From Halorussus vallis (GTDB lineage Archaea > Halobacteriota > Halobacteria > Halobacteriales > Haladaptataceae), in contig NZ_CP100002.1 of the NCBI RefSeq assembly GCF_024138165.1, forward strand, positions 124,001 through 188,000: a stretch of 64,000 bases of DNA. Direction: 5' to 3'. The position numbers were made by a program, and so were the translations under genes. Positions 18,296-26,489 of the stretch are shown here, in pieces. A model generated the notes under the pieces. The model made no database searches. It was not told where the DNA came from and saw only the letters and a program-made list of their open reading frames with translations. Each line of letters opens with the position of its first letter. The stretch's first letter is position 1.

Positions 18296-18472
18296 CCGTG
18301 ACTTGTCACGGCTGATTCCACGAGAAGCCGTGGCTCGTCCGTCCGGCGACGGCTCTTCGGCATGCTTCTAGTACGTGGTTGCTTCGTGCGAACTGACTTC
18401 GTTCGAATACGACCTTAACTAACTGCACTCTCGTTTCTCCTTCGCGGAACCCTCCCTACCTTCGAAACCGAT

Positions 18473-18584
18473 TTCACTGGAAACCCGGTGTGTGTGTCTC
18501 GCTCTGAGTCGAACTGCACCATCGACACAGTTCACCGGAAACGTACTGCGATTTTACGATCTCGTTCACTGGAAATCCGGTGTG
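18473..18584 (+). repeat. Direct origin repeats, right of the AT-rich element
   Basis: An exact copy at 18473-18492 and a copy with one change (AAATCCGG) at 18565-18584. A degenerate copy, TTCACCGGAAACGTACTGCG, is at 18531-18550. Confidence 0.8.
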
Positions 18585-18717
18585 CCAAACCGTCCAAAAC
18601 ATCCGTGTGAGTACCGCTACTGCTCAAAACGGCGAAACGGCTCTTATTCGGGAATGTGGGCTCAGGAACCGGGTCAGTTCGAGGAACTCCACTTTCGGCT
18701 CGCAGGGCAGCGCCTCG

Positions 18718-18737
18718 CACACCGGGTTTCCAGTGAA
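18718..18737 (-). repeat. Inverted origin repeat
   Basis: Exact CACACCGGGTTTCCAGTGAA, the only inverted copy right of the AT-rich element. Confidence 0.8.
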
Positions 18738-19000
18738 ACGTCTGCGTCCCTGAACGACACGGTGACTCCATCGCCGAGTGATTGGTGGAAGTATTGGATA
18801 ACAGATGACGGCGCCGTACCCGCCTTCGAGCGTGTCGGACTGCGACCATCCACCGTTTTTCCGTGCGTCGAAGCGATGCGTCGAATCGTTTCGCGGGACG
18901 CTAAATCGTTTCTCCGGACGCCGAATCGCCGACACCGACCGCCTTTCCGATGCGGCGAACCCTCGTTTCAACTGCACCGCCACACCCTCTCGCGACCGCT

Positions 19001-19066
19001 TTCACTGGAAACCCGGTGTGTCTGTCTTCCCCAACACTAAAGCCATTTCACTGGAAACGTGGTGTC
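19001..19066 (+). repeat. Direct origin repeats abutting orc1/cdc6
   Basis: An exact copy at 19001-19020 and TTCACTGGAAACGTGGTGTC at 19047-19066. The second ends exactly at the base before the orc1/cdc6 ATG, where initiator binding should block its own transcription. Confidence 0.85.
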
Positions 19067-20257
19067 ATGGCCGACTCCAGCGAACTTTTCTCCCGGGAGG
19101 ACCCCATCTTCGCCGACAAGGAGTTACTCGAAATCAACCACCTGCCCGACGACGGCCGCATCGTCGGGCGCGACGAGGAACTGCAGTCGCTGGCGAGCGC
19201 GCTCAATCCGGCGCTGTTCGGCCAGAGTCCGAGCAACGTCCTGGTCTACGGCAAGACCGGGACCGGAAAGTCCCTCTGCGCCAAGCACGTCTCGCGCCAG
19301 CTCGTCACCGAAGCCGAGAAGGAGGGCGTCACCGTCGGCATCGCCTACGTCGACTGCGCCCAGGACGACACCGAGACGCAGACGGTCCAGACCATCGCGA
19401 GCGCGCTGAACACGCCCGAAACCGACGTGAGCGTCCCCGACAAGGGCATCTCGACGTCGACGTACTACAAGCGGCTCTGGCGCATCCTCGACGCCGAGTA
19501 CGCCGTCGTGGTGGTCATCCTGGACGAGATCGACAAACTCGAAGACGACGCCATCCTGATGCAACTCTCGCGGGCGGGCGAGGCCGGGAAACTCCAGAAC
19601 TGCAAGCTCGGCACCATCGGCATCAGCAACAAGATAAAGTACAAAGACCGGATGGACGAGCGCGTCAAGTCGAGCCTTTGCGAGCGCGAGTTCGTCTTCC
19701 CGCCGTACGACGCCAATCAGCTCCGGGCCATCATGGACGCCCGCAGTGACGCCTTCAAAGAGGGCGTGCTGGAGGACGGCACGATTCCCAAGGCGGCCGC
19801 GCTCGCGGCGCGCGAGCACGGCGACGCCCGCAAGGCCATCGACATCCTGCGGTACGCCGGCGAGATCGCCCAGTCGCGCGAGGAGAACCTCGTCCGCGAA
19901 GACTACGTCGAGCAGGCCCGCGACCGGGCGGAGAACGACCGCTTCCGGGAACTCATCCGCGGCGCGACGCCCCACTCGAAGCACGCCCTGCGCGCGCTGG
20001 CGGTGCTCTCGCTCAACCACGACGGCGAGCAGGCGTTCCGGACGACGGCCATCTACGAGACATACGAGGTCATCTGCGACCGCGAGGGCGTCGACCCGCT
20101 GTCGACCCGCCGGGTGCGAGACCTCCTGCGCGAGCACGCCTTCCTCGACGTCATCGAGCAGGCCCGCCAGAGCGGCGGGAGCGCCGAGGGGAGCTACACC
20201 GAACACCGACTGCTGGAGGACCCCGCGGTCGTGAAGAACGTCCTCACCGAGGAGTGA
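19067..20257 (+). CDS. orc1/cdc6: Orc1/Cdc6 replication initiator
   Basis: A 396-residue AAA+ initiator that binds origin recognition boxes and loads the MCM helicase. Near the N terminus, DDGRIVGRDEELQSL is followed by Walker A VYGKTGTGKSLC (about residues 59-70) and Walker B VVVILDEIDKLED. A sensor region (IGISNKIKYKDRMD) and a C-terminal winged helix (SLNHDGEQAF ... STRRVRDLLREHAFLDVI) complete the usual architecture. The start at 19067 is chosen because codons upstream are origin repeats. The adjacent repeat touches the start codon, implying autoregulation. Confidence 0.96.
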   Translation: MADSSELFSREDPIFADKELLEINHLPDDGRIVGRDEELQSLASALNPALFGQSPSNVLVYGKTGTGKSLCAKHVSRQLVTEAEKEGVTVGIAYVDCAQDDTETQTVQTIASALNTPETDVSVPDKGISTSTYYKRLWRILDAEYAVVVVILDEIDKLEDDAILMQLSRAGEAGKLQNCKLGTIGISNKIKYKDRMDERVKSSLCEREFVFPPYDANQLRAIMDARSDAFKEGVLEDGTIPKAAALAAREHGDARKAIDILRYAGEIAQSREENLVREDYVEQARDRAENDRFRELIRGATPHSKHALRALAVLSLNHDGEQAFRTTAIYETYEVICDREGVDPLSTRRVRDLLREHAFLDVIEQARQSGGSAEGSYTEHRLLEDPAVVKNVLTEE

Positions 20258-20269
20258 CGACCCCTCGAC

Positions 20270-20323
20270 TTCACTGGAAACGCGGTGTGGTTTCGCCGTC
20301 CCGTTCACTGGAAACCCGGTGTC
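20270..20323 (+). repeat. Two origin repeats downstream of orc1/cdc6
   Basis: TTCACTGGAAACGCGGTGTG at 20270-20289 and TTCACTGGAAACCCGGTGTC at 20304-20323, in direct orientation just after the stop codon. The initiator gene is thus flanked on both sides. No gene is seen from here to 20499. Confidence 0.8.
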
Positions 20324-20499
20324 CTTTCAGGACCGTTTGCCGCCGGAGTTTCCGGCGAACGCGCCCGACACGTCTACGACTGTAAGGTGTAGGCGTAAGG
20401 CGCCAACCTGCCGGCCGAGGCGACGGTCCCGTCTTCGTCCGACCTGCGGAGCGAGCGTTGCGAAAAGAAGCACTCGTTCTCCACCGATTCCGTTCGTTC

Positions 20500-21561
20500 C
20501 TACGAACCTGCGTCGCTCTCGGCCGCGATTCGGACGTGGTCGCCGTCCTTCAGCAGGTACTCGCCGGGGTCGACCGGTTCGCCGTTGACCAGTATCTTCA
20601 CCGTCGTCCCCGCCTCGTCGTCGGCGTAGGTCGTCCCGTTGTAGGTCACCGTTCCATCGCTGACGTTGATTCCCTGAAGGGTCGACATCGCGTACTTCAG
20701 CGTCACCGACCACGAATGGGCGTGCCAGGGGTCGGCGTGGCCGCCCTCGAAGTGGAAGTATCGGCTGTGGCTGTCGACCTGGTACCTGTCCCTGCTGAAG
20801 TCGACCTCGTGGCCGTTCACGACGAAGTCGATGGTGCCGTGGACGTGGGAGTTGTCGTGGTGGATGTGGTCGCCGGGCACCGAGACGTTCATCCCGGGCG
20901 TCTCGACGGTGACCCACACCTCGTCGCCGCTCCGGAGGACGTACTCGGTCGGCTTCACTGGTTCGCCGTTCACCCGGTAGTTCAGCGAGACGCCCGAATC
21001 GCTTTCGGCGTACGTCTCGCCCCCGTAGCGCAGTGACTCCGCGGTGGCCTCGACGCCGAACGCCGAAAGAGCCCGCGCGAGCGTTGGTCGCTCGCCCTCG
21101 GCGGCGTGCCAGACCTTGTACTCGCTCCCGCTCTCATCGCCGAACCAGAAACCCGCCGACTGCGAGCCGACACCCTCGGCCGAGAGCTGCGTCCCGGCGA
21201 CCACGACGGTCATCTCGCCCTCCAGCGCGGCGTCCGACGAGTTCGAACCACCCGCTGAGTCGGTCGATTCACCGTGGCTGTGGTCGTGGCCGTGACCGTC
21301 GGACGTCGTGGTCGTTCCGTTCGTCGTCGCTGTCGAGGTTGCGGTCGGAGTACCGTCGATGCCGCTCGTCTCCGCCCCGGCGCCGTCGTCGGGCGTCGAA
21401 CTCGACGGTGCGGTCCGGACGCTCCCGCCGAGCCCCGAACAGCCGGCGGCGGCGACGAGCAGACCGACGAGGACCAGCGCGGCCGCGCGCCGCCACCGAC
21501 CGGTCGCGGTCGCACTCGGGGCCTTCGACGCTCTCGGCGCTCCGTCTGATGTGTCGTTCAT
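20500..21561 (-). CDS. His-rich secreted lipoprotein with duplicated domain
   Basis: A 353-residue protein with an N-terminal hydrophobic segment ending in a lipobox (AAAGCSG, Cys about residue 41), a Thr/Ser/Gly-rich linker, and a histidine cluster GHGHDHSHG. The exported part holds two related halves, each with a GxTYA...VNGEPV(K/D)P.EY(V/L)L..GD motif, at about residues 205-245 and 310-345. Between them are more His pairs (GDHIHHDNSHVHG and FHFEGGHADPWHAHSW). The repeated unit resembles small ubiquitin-like or DUF4430-like modules. The His content suggests metal binding at the cell surface. I cannot name the family. Confidence 0.65.
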   Translation of the reverse strand: MNDTSDGAPRASKAPSATATGRWRRAAALVLVGLLVAAAGCSGLGGSVRTAPSSSTPDDGAGAETSGIDGTPTATSTATTNGTTTTSDGHGHDHSHGESTDSAGGSNSSDAALEGEMTVVVAGTQLSAEGVGSQSAGFWFGDESGSEYKVWHAAEGERPTLARALSAFGVEATAESLRYGGETYAESDSGVSLNYRVNGEPVKPTEYVLRSGDEVWVTVETPGMNVSVPGDHIHHDNSHVHGTIDFVVNGHEVDFSRDRYQVDSHSRYFHFEGGHADPWHAHSWSVTLKYAMSTLQGINVSDGTVTYNGTTYADDEAGTTVKILVNGEPVDPGEYLLKDGDHVRIAAESDAGS

Positions 21562-21589
21562 CTCGGCCCGAGGTTCGGCCGGCGAGTCC

Positions 21590-21599
21590 TTTATTATCG
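21590..21599 (-). promoter_or_regulatory. TATA box of the His-rich lipoprotein gene
   Basis: Reads CGATAATAAA on the minus strand, about 30 bases upstream of the ATG at 21561. Confidence 0.45.
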
Positions 21600-21667
21600 A
21601 TTCCCAAATGTGTCTCCTCGGTCGACTTACGCCGGAGATAAGCCCAGAATCGGCGGACGCCGACCGC

Positions 21668-21717
21668 CATCCTGGACGCGTACCGCCGACCGCAGTCGGC
21701 GGTACGCGTCCAGGATG
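21668..21717. repeat. Palindrome, 23-base perfect arms
   Basis: The left arm is 21668-21690, the loop CGCA is 21691-21694 and the right arm is 21695-21717. It lies between two minus-strand genes, about 60 bases past the stop of the Thr-rich protein gene. Confidence 0.7.
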
Positions 21718-21779
21718 ACCGTGTGCCGCCGATGTCCACCGACCGAAAATCCCGGTATCTGCGTCCTCGCGGCAGGCGA

Positions 21780-22301
21780 CTAGAACGCGATGCCGTCAGT
21801 CGTCGTAGTCGTGCTGTTCGTCGTAGTCGTCTCAGTGGTGGTCGTCTCCGTCGTGGTTGTCTCCGTCGTGGTTGTCTCCGTCGTGGTCGTCGCAGTCGTC
21901 GAGGTGGTAGTCGTCGTGGTCGTGTTCGCGGTGGTCGTCTCCGTCTCGTCCGACGGGTCGTCGTCAAACGGTTCGTCGTCGGCCGTGGTGGTTTCGTTCG
22001 TCGTAGTGGTTTCGTTCGTCGTCGTCGTCCCGTTCGCCATGGTCGTTCCACCGGTGGAGTTGTTCGTCGCCGCGGTCGTCTTCGCGGGCGTGGTGGTCGG
22101 GACGGTCGTGGGTTCCTCGGTGGTTTCGGCCGTGGTCGCCGTCTCCGGCGGCGTCTCGGTCGTGGCGGCGCTCGTGGTCGTCTCGTCGGTCATCGGGACG
22201 GAGGTCGGACTGAGTCCGGCGCCGAGGAACGACACCGCTAGCCCCGTCGCGAGCAGACCGATTCCGGCGAGCGCGAGTACCGCGTGCATCCTTTGGCTCA
22301 C
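21780..22301 (-). CDS. Thr-rich mucin-like exported protein
   Basis: A 173-residue protein with an N-terminal membrane helix (AVLALAGIGLLATGLAVSFLG) followed by ~130 residues of almost only Thr, Glu, Ala, Asn and Asp, including runs of TTTTE repeats. It looks like an O-glycosylated stalk or spacer with no folded domain and no lipobox. The start lies just after the GlmU-like gene on the same strand, six bases from that gene's stop, so they probably form an operon. The repeat-rich DNA invites length variation by slippage. Confidence 0.65.
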   Translation of the reverse strand: MSQRMHAVLALAGIGLLATGLAVSFLGAGLSPTSVPMTDETTTSAATTETPPETATTAETTEEPTTVPTTTPAKTTAATNNSTGGTTMANGTTTTNETTTTNETTTADDEPFDDDPSDETETTTANTTTTTTTSTTATTTTETTTTETTTTETTTTETTTTNSTTTTTDGIAF

Positions 22302-22307
22302 GGGTCA

Positions 22308-23489
22308 TCACCTGTCCCGCGTGACGGCCTCGCCGGGCCCCGTCCTCGCGCCGGCCGAGAGTTTGACACCGGCGTTCAGGCTGGTGTTGATACCGGTCTT
22401 CGCGCCGTCGCCCGCGACCACGCCGAACTTCCGGCGGCCGGTCGAGACGCGCTCGCCCTTTACCGTGAACTTCACCGCCTCGTCGTCGTGGCGGAGGTTC
22501 GCGACGTTCGTACCCGCCCCGAAGTTGACCTCGCGGCCCAGCACGCTGTCGCCGACGTAGCTCAGGTGGGCGACGTGGGTCCCTTCGCCGAGTACGCTGT
22601 TCTTGACCTCGACGCCGTGGCCGACCTTCGCGTCTTCGCCGACGAGCGTGGCGCCGCGAACGTAGGCGTTCGGCCCGACGTTCGCACCCGACCGAATCAG
22701 CGCGGGGCCTTCGACCACCACGCCGGCATCGACGCTGGCGCCCTCCTCGACGACGACGGGTCCGCGCAACTCGGCGTCTTCGTGGACCTCGCCGCGAATC
22801 TCGCGGTCGAGTTCGCCCAACTTCCACTCGTTGGCCTCCAGCAGTTCCCACGGCCGGCCCACGTCGAGCCACTGGTCCATCTCGGCGAAACTCACGTCGT
22901 ACTCGTCGACGACGCGCGCGAGCACGTCGGTAATCTCGTACTCGCCGCGCTCGCTCTCGGCGACGTCGAGCCACTCGCGGGCTTCCGCTGGGAAGGCGTA
23001 GGCGCCCGCGTTGGCCAGGTTCGTCGGCGGGTCGGCGGGTTTCTCGACGATGTCGGTGACGACGTCGCCGTCGGTCGAGAGCACGCCGTAGTTCGACGGC
23101 GCCTCGACCCGGACCGCGCCGATGGCGGGGCCGTCGGCGAACAGGTCGGCGACCGCTTCGGGTTCGTAGAGGTTGTCGCCGTTGAGCACGGCGAACGCGC
23201 CGTCGAGGTGTTCGCGGGCGGCCCGAACCGCGTCGGCGGTGCCGGCCTGCCGCTCCTGGACCGCGTACTCGACTGGAATGCCGGCGTACTCCGCGCCGAA
23301 GAACTCGCGCACCGCGTCGGCCTCGTAGCCGACGACCAGCACCAGTTCGTCGGCGCCCGCCGCCACCGCGGCGTCGGCGGTGTGGGCGGCCAGCGGTCGG
23401 TCGGCGACCGGGAGCATCGGCTTGGGGAGCGACCCGGACAGGGGACGGATTCGGGTCCCTTCACCCGCGGCGAGAATCACTGCTTGCAT
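22308..23489 (-). CDS. glmU: GlmU-like bifunctional sugar-1-phosphate nucleotidyltransferase
   Basis: A 393-residue protein. The N-terminal nucleotidyltransferase has the signature LAAGEGTRIRPLSGSLPKPM at residues 5-24, then NGDNLY. From about residue 230 a left-handed beta-helix follows, built of hexapeptide repeats (IRGEVHEDAELRGPVVVEEG onward). The archaeal ST0452-type enzymes of this layout make UDP-GlcNAc by acetyl- and uridylyl-transfer; some homologues are glucose- or dTDP-sugar-specific, so the substrate is likely but not proven. The start MQAVILAAGE is supported by a TATA box ~29 bases upstream. It sits between glmS and glmM. Confidence 0.85.
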   Translation of the reverse strand: MQAVILAAGEGTRIRPLSGSLPKPMLPVADRPLAAHTADAAVAAGADELVLVVGYEADAVREFFGAEYAGIPVEYAVQERQAGTADAVRAAREHLDGAFAVLNGDNLYEPEAVADLFADGPAIGAVRVEAPSNYGVLSTDGDVVTDIVEKPADPPTNLANAGAYAFPAEAREWLDVAESERGEYEITDVLARVVDEYDVSFAEMDQWLDVGRPWELLEANEWKLGELDREIRGEVHEDAELRGPVVVEEGASVDAGVVVEGPALIRSGANVGPNAYVRGATLVGEDAKVGHGVEVKNSVLGEGTHVAHLSYVGDSVLGREVNFGAGTNVANLRHDDEAVKFTVKGERVSTGRRKFGVVAGDGAKTGINTSLNAGVKLSAGARTGPGEAVTRDR

Positions 23490-23513
23490 GAGCGGCAGTT
23501 CGTATTGCAACTG

Positions 23514-23521
23514 TTTTATTA
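23514..23521 (-). promoter_or_regulatory. TATA box of the GlmU-like gene
   Basis: Reads TAATAAAA on the minus strand, centred about 29 bases from the ATG at 23489. This supports a leaderless transcript and fixes the start codon. Confidence 0.55.
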
Positions 23522-23640
23522 TCTCGGGGTTAAGCCGGTTCCACTCGGTCCCACGCTCGCCCTACCGTCTCCCAAAACGACCCTGTAGACCGTTACGTGG
23601 TTAATAGTAAACCGTGAACGCCACGATAGCTATCGACGTA

Positions 23641-23829
23641 ATGAGCGGAACGCAGAACGTCTGGACGCCGACGGAGACCCAGAAGACGACGAGACGCTGC
23701 ACGAACTGCGGCGAACACGTCACGCGGCAGTTCGCCCGCGTGTTCGGCGACAACGCCGATACGGTGAAGGCGTGTCCCAACTGCGCGACCTACCGCGAAC
23801 TCGACAGCGCCGACCACCACACCGGATAG
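23641..23829 (+). CDS. Small zinc-ribbon protein (DUF7563-like), 62 aa
   Basis: A 62-residue protein (start MSGTQNVW) with two CxxC knuckles, CTNCGEH and CPNCATYRE, about 29 residues apart, forming one zinc ribbon. Such haloarchaeal micro-zinc-finger proteins are common; their partners are unknown. The ATG at 23641 is preferred over GTG 23614 because a TTAATAGT element near 23600 would place the transcript start between the two. It is divergent from the GlmU-like gene. Confidence 0.7.
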   Translation: MSGTQNVWTPTETQKTTRRCTNCGEHVTRQFARVFGDNADTVKACPNCATYRELDSADHHTG

Positions 23830-24008
23830 CGCCGCTCGGCCGCCGGTAGTTTCTCGCTTTTCTCTCTCGCCGGGAGTCGCGTCGTTCCCCGCAGCCCGCC
23901 GTTTTCGCGGTGCCCGTCTCCGTCGCGCCCGCAGTAGACATGGGTGGAATCCCGTGGATCTGCGCTCGGTCGGTTTGCGCTTGGTCGGTTCGCACCCTGG
24001 CGCGCCGC

Positions 24009-25346
24009 TCAGTCGTTCGACGCGGCCGCGTTCGCGGCCGCGTCCTCGACGATGTCGGTCGCCTCCTCGAACAGTTCGGCCGCGCGCGCCTCGCTGCGAG
24101 CCTCGGCGGTCACGCGCACCAGCGGCTGGGTACCGCTGGCGCGCACGAGCAGCCAACCGTCGTCGGTTTCGACCCGGACGCCGTCGTCGGTCGTCACGTC
24201 GCGGTAGCGGTCGGCGACCTCGGCCGCCACTCGCTCCATCACCGCCGCCTTCTCGTCGGTCCGGACGCTCGTGCGCTCGATGGGGTAGCTGGGCACTTCC
24301 GCCACGAGGTCGGCGAGCGGGCCGCGGTCGGCGACCAGTTCCGCGAGCCGACACGCCGCCAGCGGGCCGTCGGGACAGAGGACCTGGCTCGGCCAGATCC
24401 ACGCGCCGCTCTCCTCGCCGCCGAAGGCGACGTCGGGTTCGGCGGCCCGCTCGGCGACGTACACGTCGCCAACGCGGGTCCGTGTCAGCGACGCGCCCAC
24501 CTCCGCGAGCGCGTCGTCGACCGCGAGGCTGACGTTCAGCGGCGCGGCGACGGCGTCGCCGTCGCCCGCCGCCTCCCGGCCGAACAGCGCGAGGAGCGCG
24601 TCGCCGGGGACGAACTCGCCGTCGGCGGTCACCGCCTGCATCCTGTCGGTGTCGCCGTCGTGGGCGATACCGAGGTCGGCGTCGGTCGCCGCGACGGTCT
24701 GGCAGAGTCGCTCGCAGGCCTCCGGGGTCGGCTCGCTCGGTCGCGCGGGGAACCGGCCGTCTGGCTGGGCGTTCAGCGTCGTCACCGTACAGCCGAGTCG
24801 CTGGAGCGCCTCGGCGGTCACGCCGCCGGCGCCGTTGCCCACGTCGACGACTACGGTGAGGTCGCCGTCGACGTCCACCGCGTCCGCCAGCGCCGCGGCG
24901 TGGCGGTCGGCGGCGTCCTCCCACCGGCGCTGGCTTCCGAGTTCGTCCCACGCGCGCAGGTCGAAATCCTCCTGGCGGATTCGGTCGGCGATGGCCTCGC
25001 GCTGGCTCTCGTCGAACGCCTGGCCCGAGGGGTTCCAGAGTTTGAGTCCGTTGTCCTTCGCGGGGTTGTGGCTCGCGGTGACCGCCACCCCGGCGTCGGC
25101 GTCGCGCCAACTCACGCTCCGGGCGACGGTGGGGGTCGCCGCCATCCCGAGGCGGACGACGTCGGCGCCCGACTCGCGCAGGCCGGCCGACACCGCGTCG
25201 GCGAGCATCTCGCCGCTCTCACGGGGGTCGCGGCCGACGACCACGCGGTCGTACCCCTCGGCGGCGAGCGCGCGTCCCGCCGCGAGCGCGAGGTCGCAGG
25301 TGACGTCCGTCCCCACCTCTCCGCGGATACCGCTCGTTCCGAACAT
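24009..25346 (-). CDS. glmM: Phosphoglucosamine mutase-type phosphohexomutase
   Basis: A 445-residue alpha-D-phosphohexomutase converting glucosamine-6-phosphate to glucosamine-1-phosphate (or related hexose phosphates). It begins MFGTSGIRGEVG. The phosphoserine loop is TASHNPAKDNG with Ser92, the metal loop is HDGDTDRM, the sugar-binding loop is GGEESGAWI, and the C-terminal phosphate loop is VRASGTQPLVRV. The start is set at MFGTSGIRG, the family N terminus, rather than the GTG seven codons upstream. With glmS and the GlmU-like gene it provides UDP-GlcNAc for the glycan loci nearby. Confidence 0.93.
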   Translation of the reverse strand: MFGTSGIRGEVGTDVTCDLALAAGRALAAEGYDRVVVGRDPRESGEMLADAVSAGLRESGADVVRLGMAATPTVARSVSWRDADAGVAVTASHNPAKDNGLKLWNPSGQAFDESQREAIADRIRQEDFDLRAWDELGSQRRWEDAADRHAAALADAVDVDGDLTVVVDVGNGAGGVTAEALQRLGCTVTTLNAQPDGRFPARPSEPTPEACERLCQTVAATDADLGIAHDGDTDRMQAVTADGEFVPGDALLALFGREAAGDGDAVAAPLNVSLAVDDALAEVGASLTRTRVGDVYVAERAAEPDVAFGGEESGAWIWPSQVLCPDGPLAACRLAELVADRGPLADLVAEVPSYPIERTSVRTDEKAAVMERVAAEVADRYRDVTTDDGVRVETDDGWLLVRASGTQPLVRVTAEARSEARAAELFEEATDIVEDAAANAAASND

Positions 25347-25573
25347 GCTAGAATTATGGACTACCAACGCCGTTACTATGGAGGTGCTAACATCCTTTGC
25401 CGGTACTTGCGTCGGGGGGTTTCGCCTCGGCGCCGGCCGGAGGTGAACCGACTGGAATCGAGCCGGCCGAAATCGAGCCGGTCGGAGTCAGCCGGCCAGA
25501 AGCGAACCCGCTCGGAGGAGAGCCGACGTCGACTCGGTCGGCGTCGACGTGACGCTTGCGTCGGAGCGGGACT

Positions 25574-25610
25574 GAGTCGAGGTCGCAGCGATTCTCTGCG
25601 ACCTCGACTC
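25574..25610. repeat. Palindrome, 15-base arms
   Basis: GAGTCGAGGTCGCAG / CTGCGACCTCGACTC with a 7-base loop; perfect arms. Confidence 0.6.
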
Positions 25611-25715
25611 GCAGTACTCCGCCGTCGGCTGGACGACCTCGGCCAAGGAACGTCGACCTGGAACCACTCTCGCTGTCTCCTCCTATCACGGGCTGTCGTA
25701 CGCGATGACGATGAC

Positions 25716-25757
25716 GACGGCCGAGCGCGGCGGTCGAAACCGCCGCGCTCGGCCGTC
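25716..25757. repeat. Palindrome, 19-base arms
   Basis: GACGGCCGAGCGCGGCGGT / ACCGCCGCGCTCGGCCGTC with a CGAA loop; perfect arms. Confidence 0.65.
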
Positions 25758-26049
25758 TCGATGGCGGATGCTCGTCGATTCGGCGGAACGCAGAAGTCCG
25801 GGTGTGTCGCCACCGAACTGGGTTGGCAGGTGGGTGGGATATGGGGGAATTAGTCGGACGGCGACACGGGTACTGCTACGCTCGCCAGCCACGTTATTAT
25901 GAGCCATTTAAGCCCGGCAGCGCCGCCGAAATCTGGAGGTTGACGGGTGAATAACTGCTCGCCCCGTCGACTTACAGAAGTACTATCTTCTACAACGGTC
26001 GTCGGGTGATTTATACGGGTCCGTACATGGTGGCGGTAGAGGGGTTCCG

Positions 26050-26334
26050 ATGCACGACTACACAGGCTTCCAACGCGACCTCCTGTTCGTTCTCAACGGA
26101 CTCGAGGCGCCGAACGGACAGGACATCAAACACGAACTCGAACAGTCGCAGGGCCGGAGCGTCCAGCACGGCCGACTGTACACGAATCTCAACACGCTGG
26201 TCGAGGAGGGGTTCGTCGAGAAGGGCAAGCACGACGGCCGGACGAACCGCTACACGCTGACCGAGAAGGGTCGAGAGGTGCTGCGCGACCGCTGGCAGTG
26301 GCAGAGCGAGTACATGCCCAAAGAGCGGGTCTGA
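26050..26334 (+). CDS. PadR-family transcriptional regulator
   Basis: A 94-residue winged-helix protein of the short PadR type: FQRDLLFVLNGLEAPNGQDI, then the recognition-helix region GRLYTNLNTLVEEGFVEKGK and the wing GRTNRYTLTEKGREVL. Short PadR proteins dimerise and repress targets in response to small molecules or redox state. An AGAGGGG ribosome-binding sequence precedes the ATG, and a TATA-like element lies about 40 bases upstream. The nearest downstream gene, a VOC protein, is convergent, so the target is not obvious; autoregulation is likely. Confidence 0.9.
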   Translation: MHDYTGFQRDLLFVLNGLEAPNGQDIKHELEQSQGRSVQHGRLYTNLNTLVEEGFVEKGKHDGRTNRYTLTEKGREVLRDRWQWQSEYMPKERV

Positions 26335-26489
26335 TCGGCCGAGCGGCTACCGACGAGTACCGGTCGCGCGTACTGACCGCGAACCGCCGCACCGACCGGC
26401 GGGCGGAGGCGATTCTCGAACCGACGAGCGGACGCCGAGCTAACGGTACGTCTCTCGTTTCTCCGGTCCGTCGTCGGAGAGCACCGACG

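Larger units (their letters stand above)
18042..19066. other. oriC: Replication origin with Orc1/Cdc6-binding repeats
   Basis: The intergenic region next to orc1/cdc6 contains seven good and one degenerate copies of TTCACTGGAAACCCGGTGTG. Two inverted copies (18042-18061, 18111-18130) lie left of an AT-rich stretch (18231-18295). Right of it are direct copies at 18473-18492 and 18565-18584 (one change), a weak one at 18531-18550, an inverted one at 18718-18737, and direct ones at 19001-19020 and 19047-19066. Two more follow the gene (20270, 20304). Unwinding DNA flanked by inverted origin recognition boxes beside an initiator gene is the known layout of haloarchaeal origins. The TGGAAAC core fits known ORBs, but no trailing G-string is seen. 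Confidence 0.85.
25347..26049. other. Intergenic gap with palindromes
   Basis: About 700 bases without a supportable gene. 25440-25500 has imperfect repeats of ATCGAGCCGGCCGAA type. Two palindromes follow (25574-25610 and 25716-25757). The last 150 bases hold AT-rich promoter-like elements, including GATTTATACG near 26004-26013 for the PadR gene. A small inverted repeat (AGAAG..CTTCT, near 25976-25991) could be a PadR operator. Confidence 0.45.

Noticed and set aside
18042-20323. Repeated 20-mers as a CRISPR array
   Set aside because: Spacing is irregular, both orientations occur and the repeats flank orc1/cdc6; origin recognition boxes explain them.
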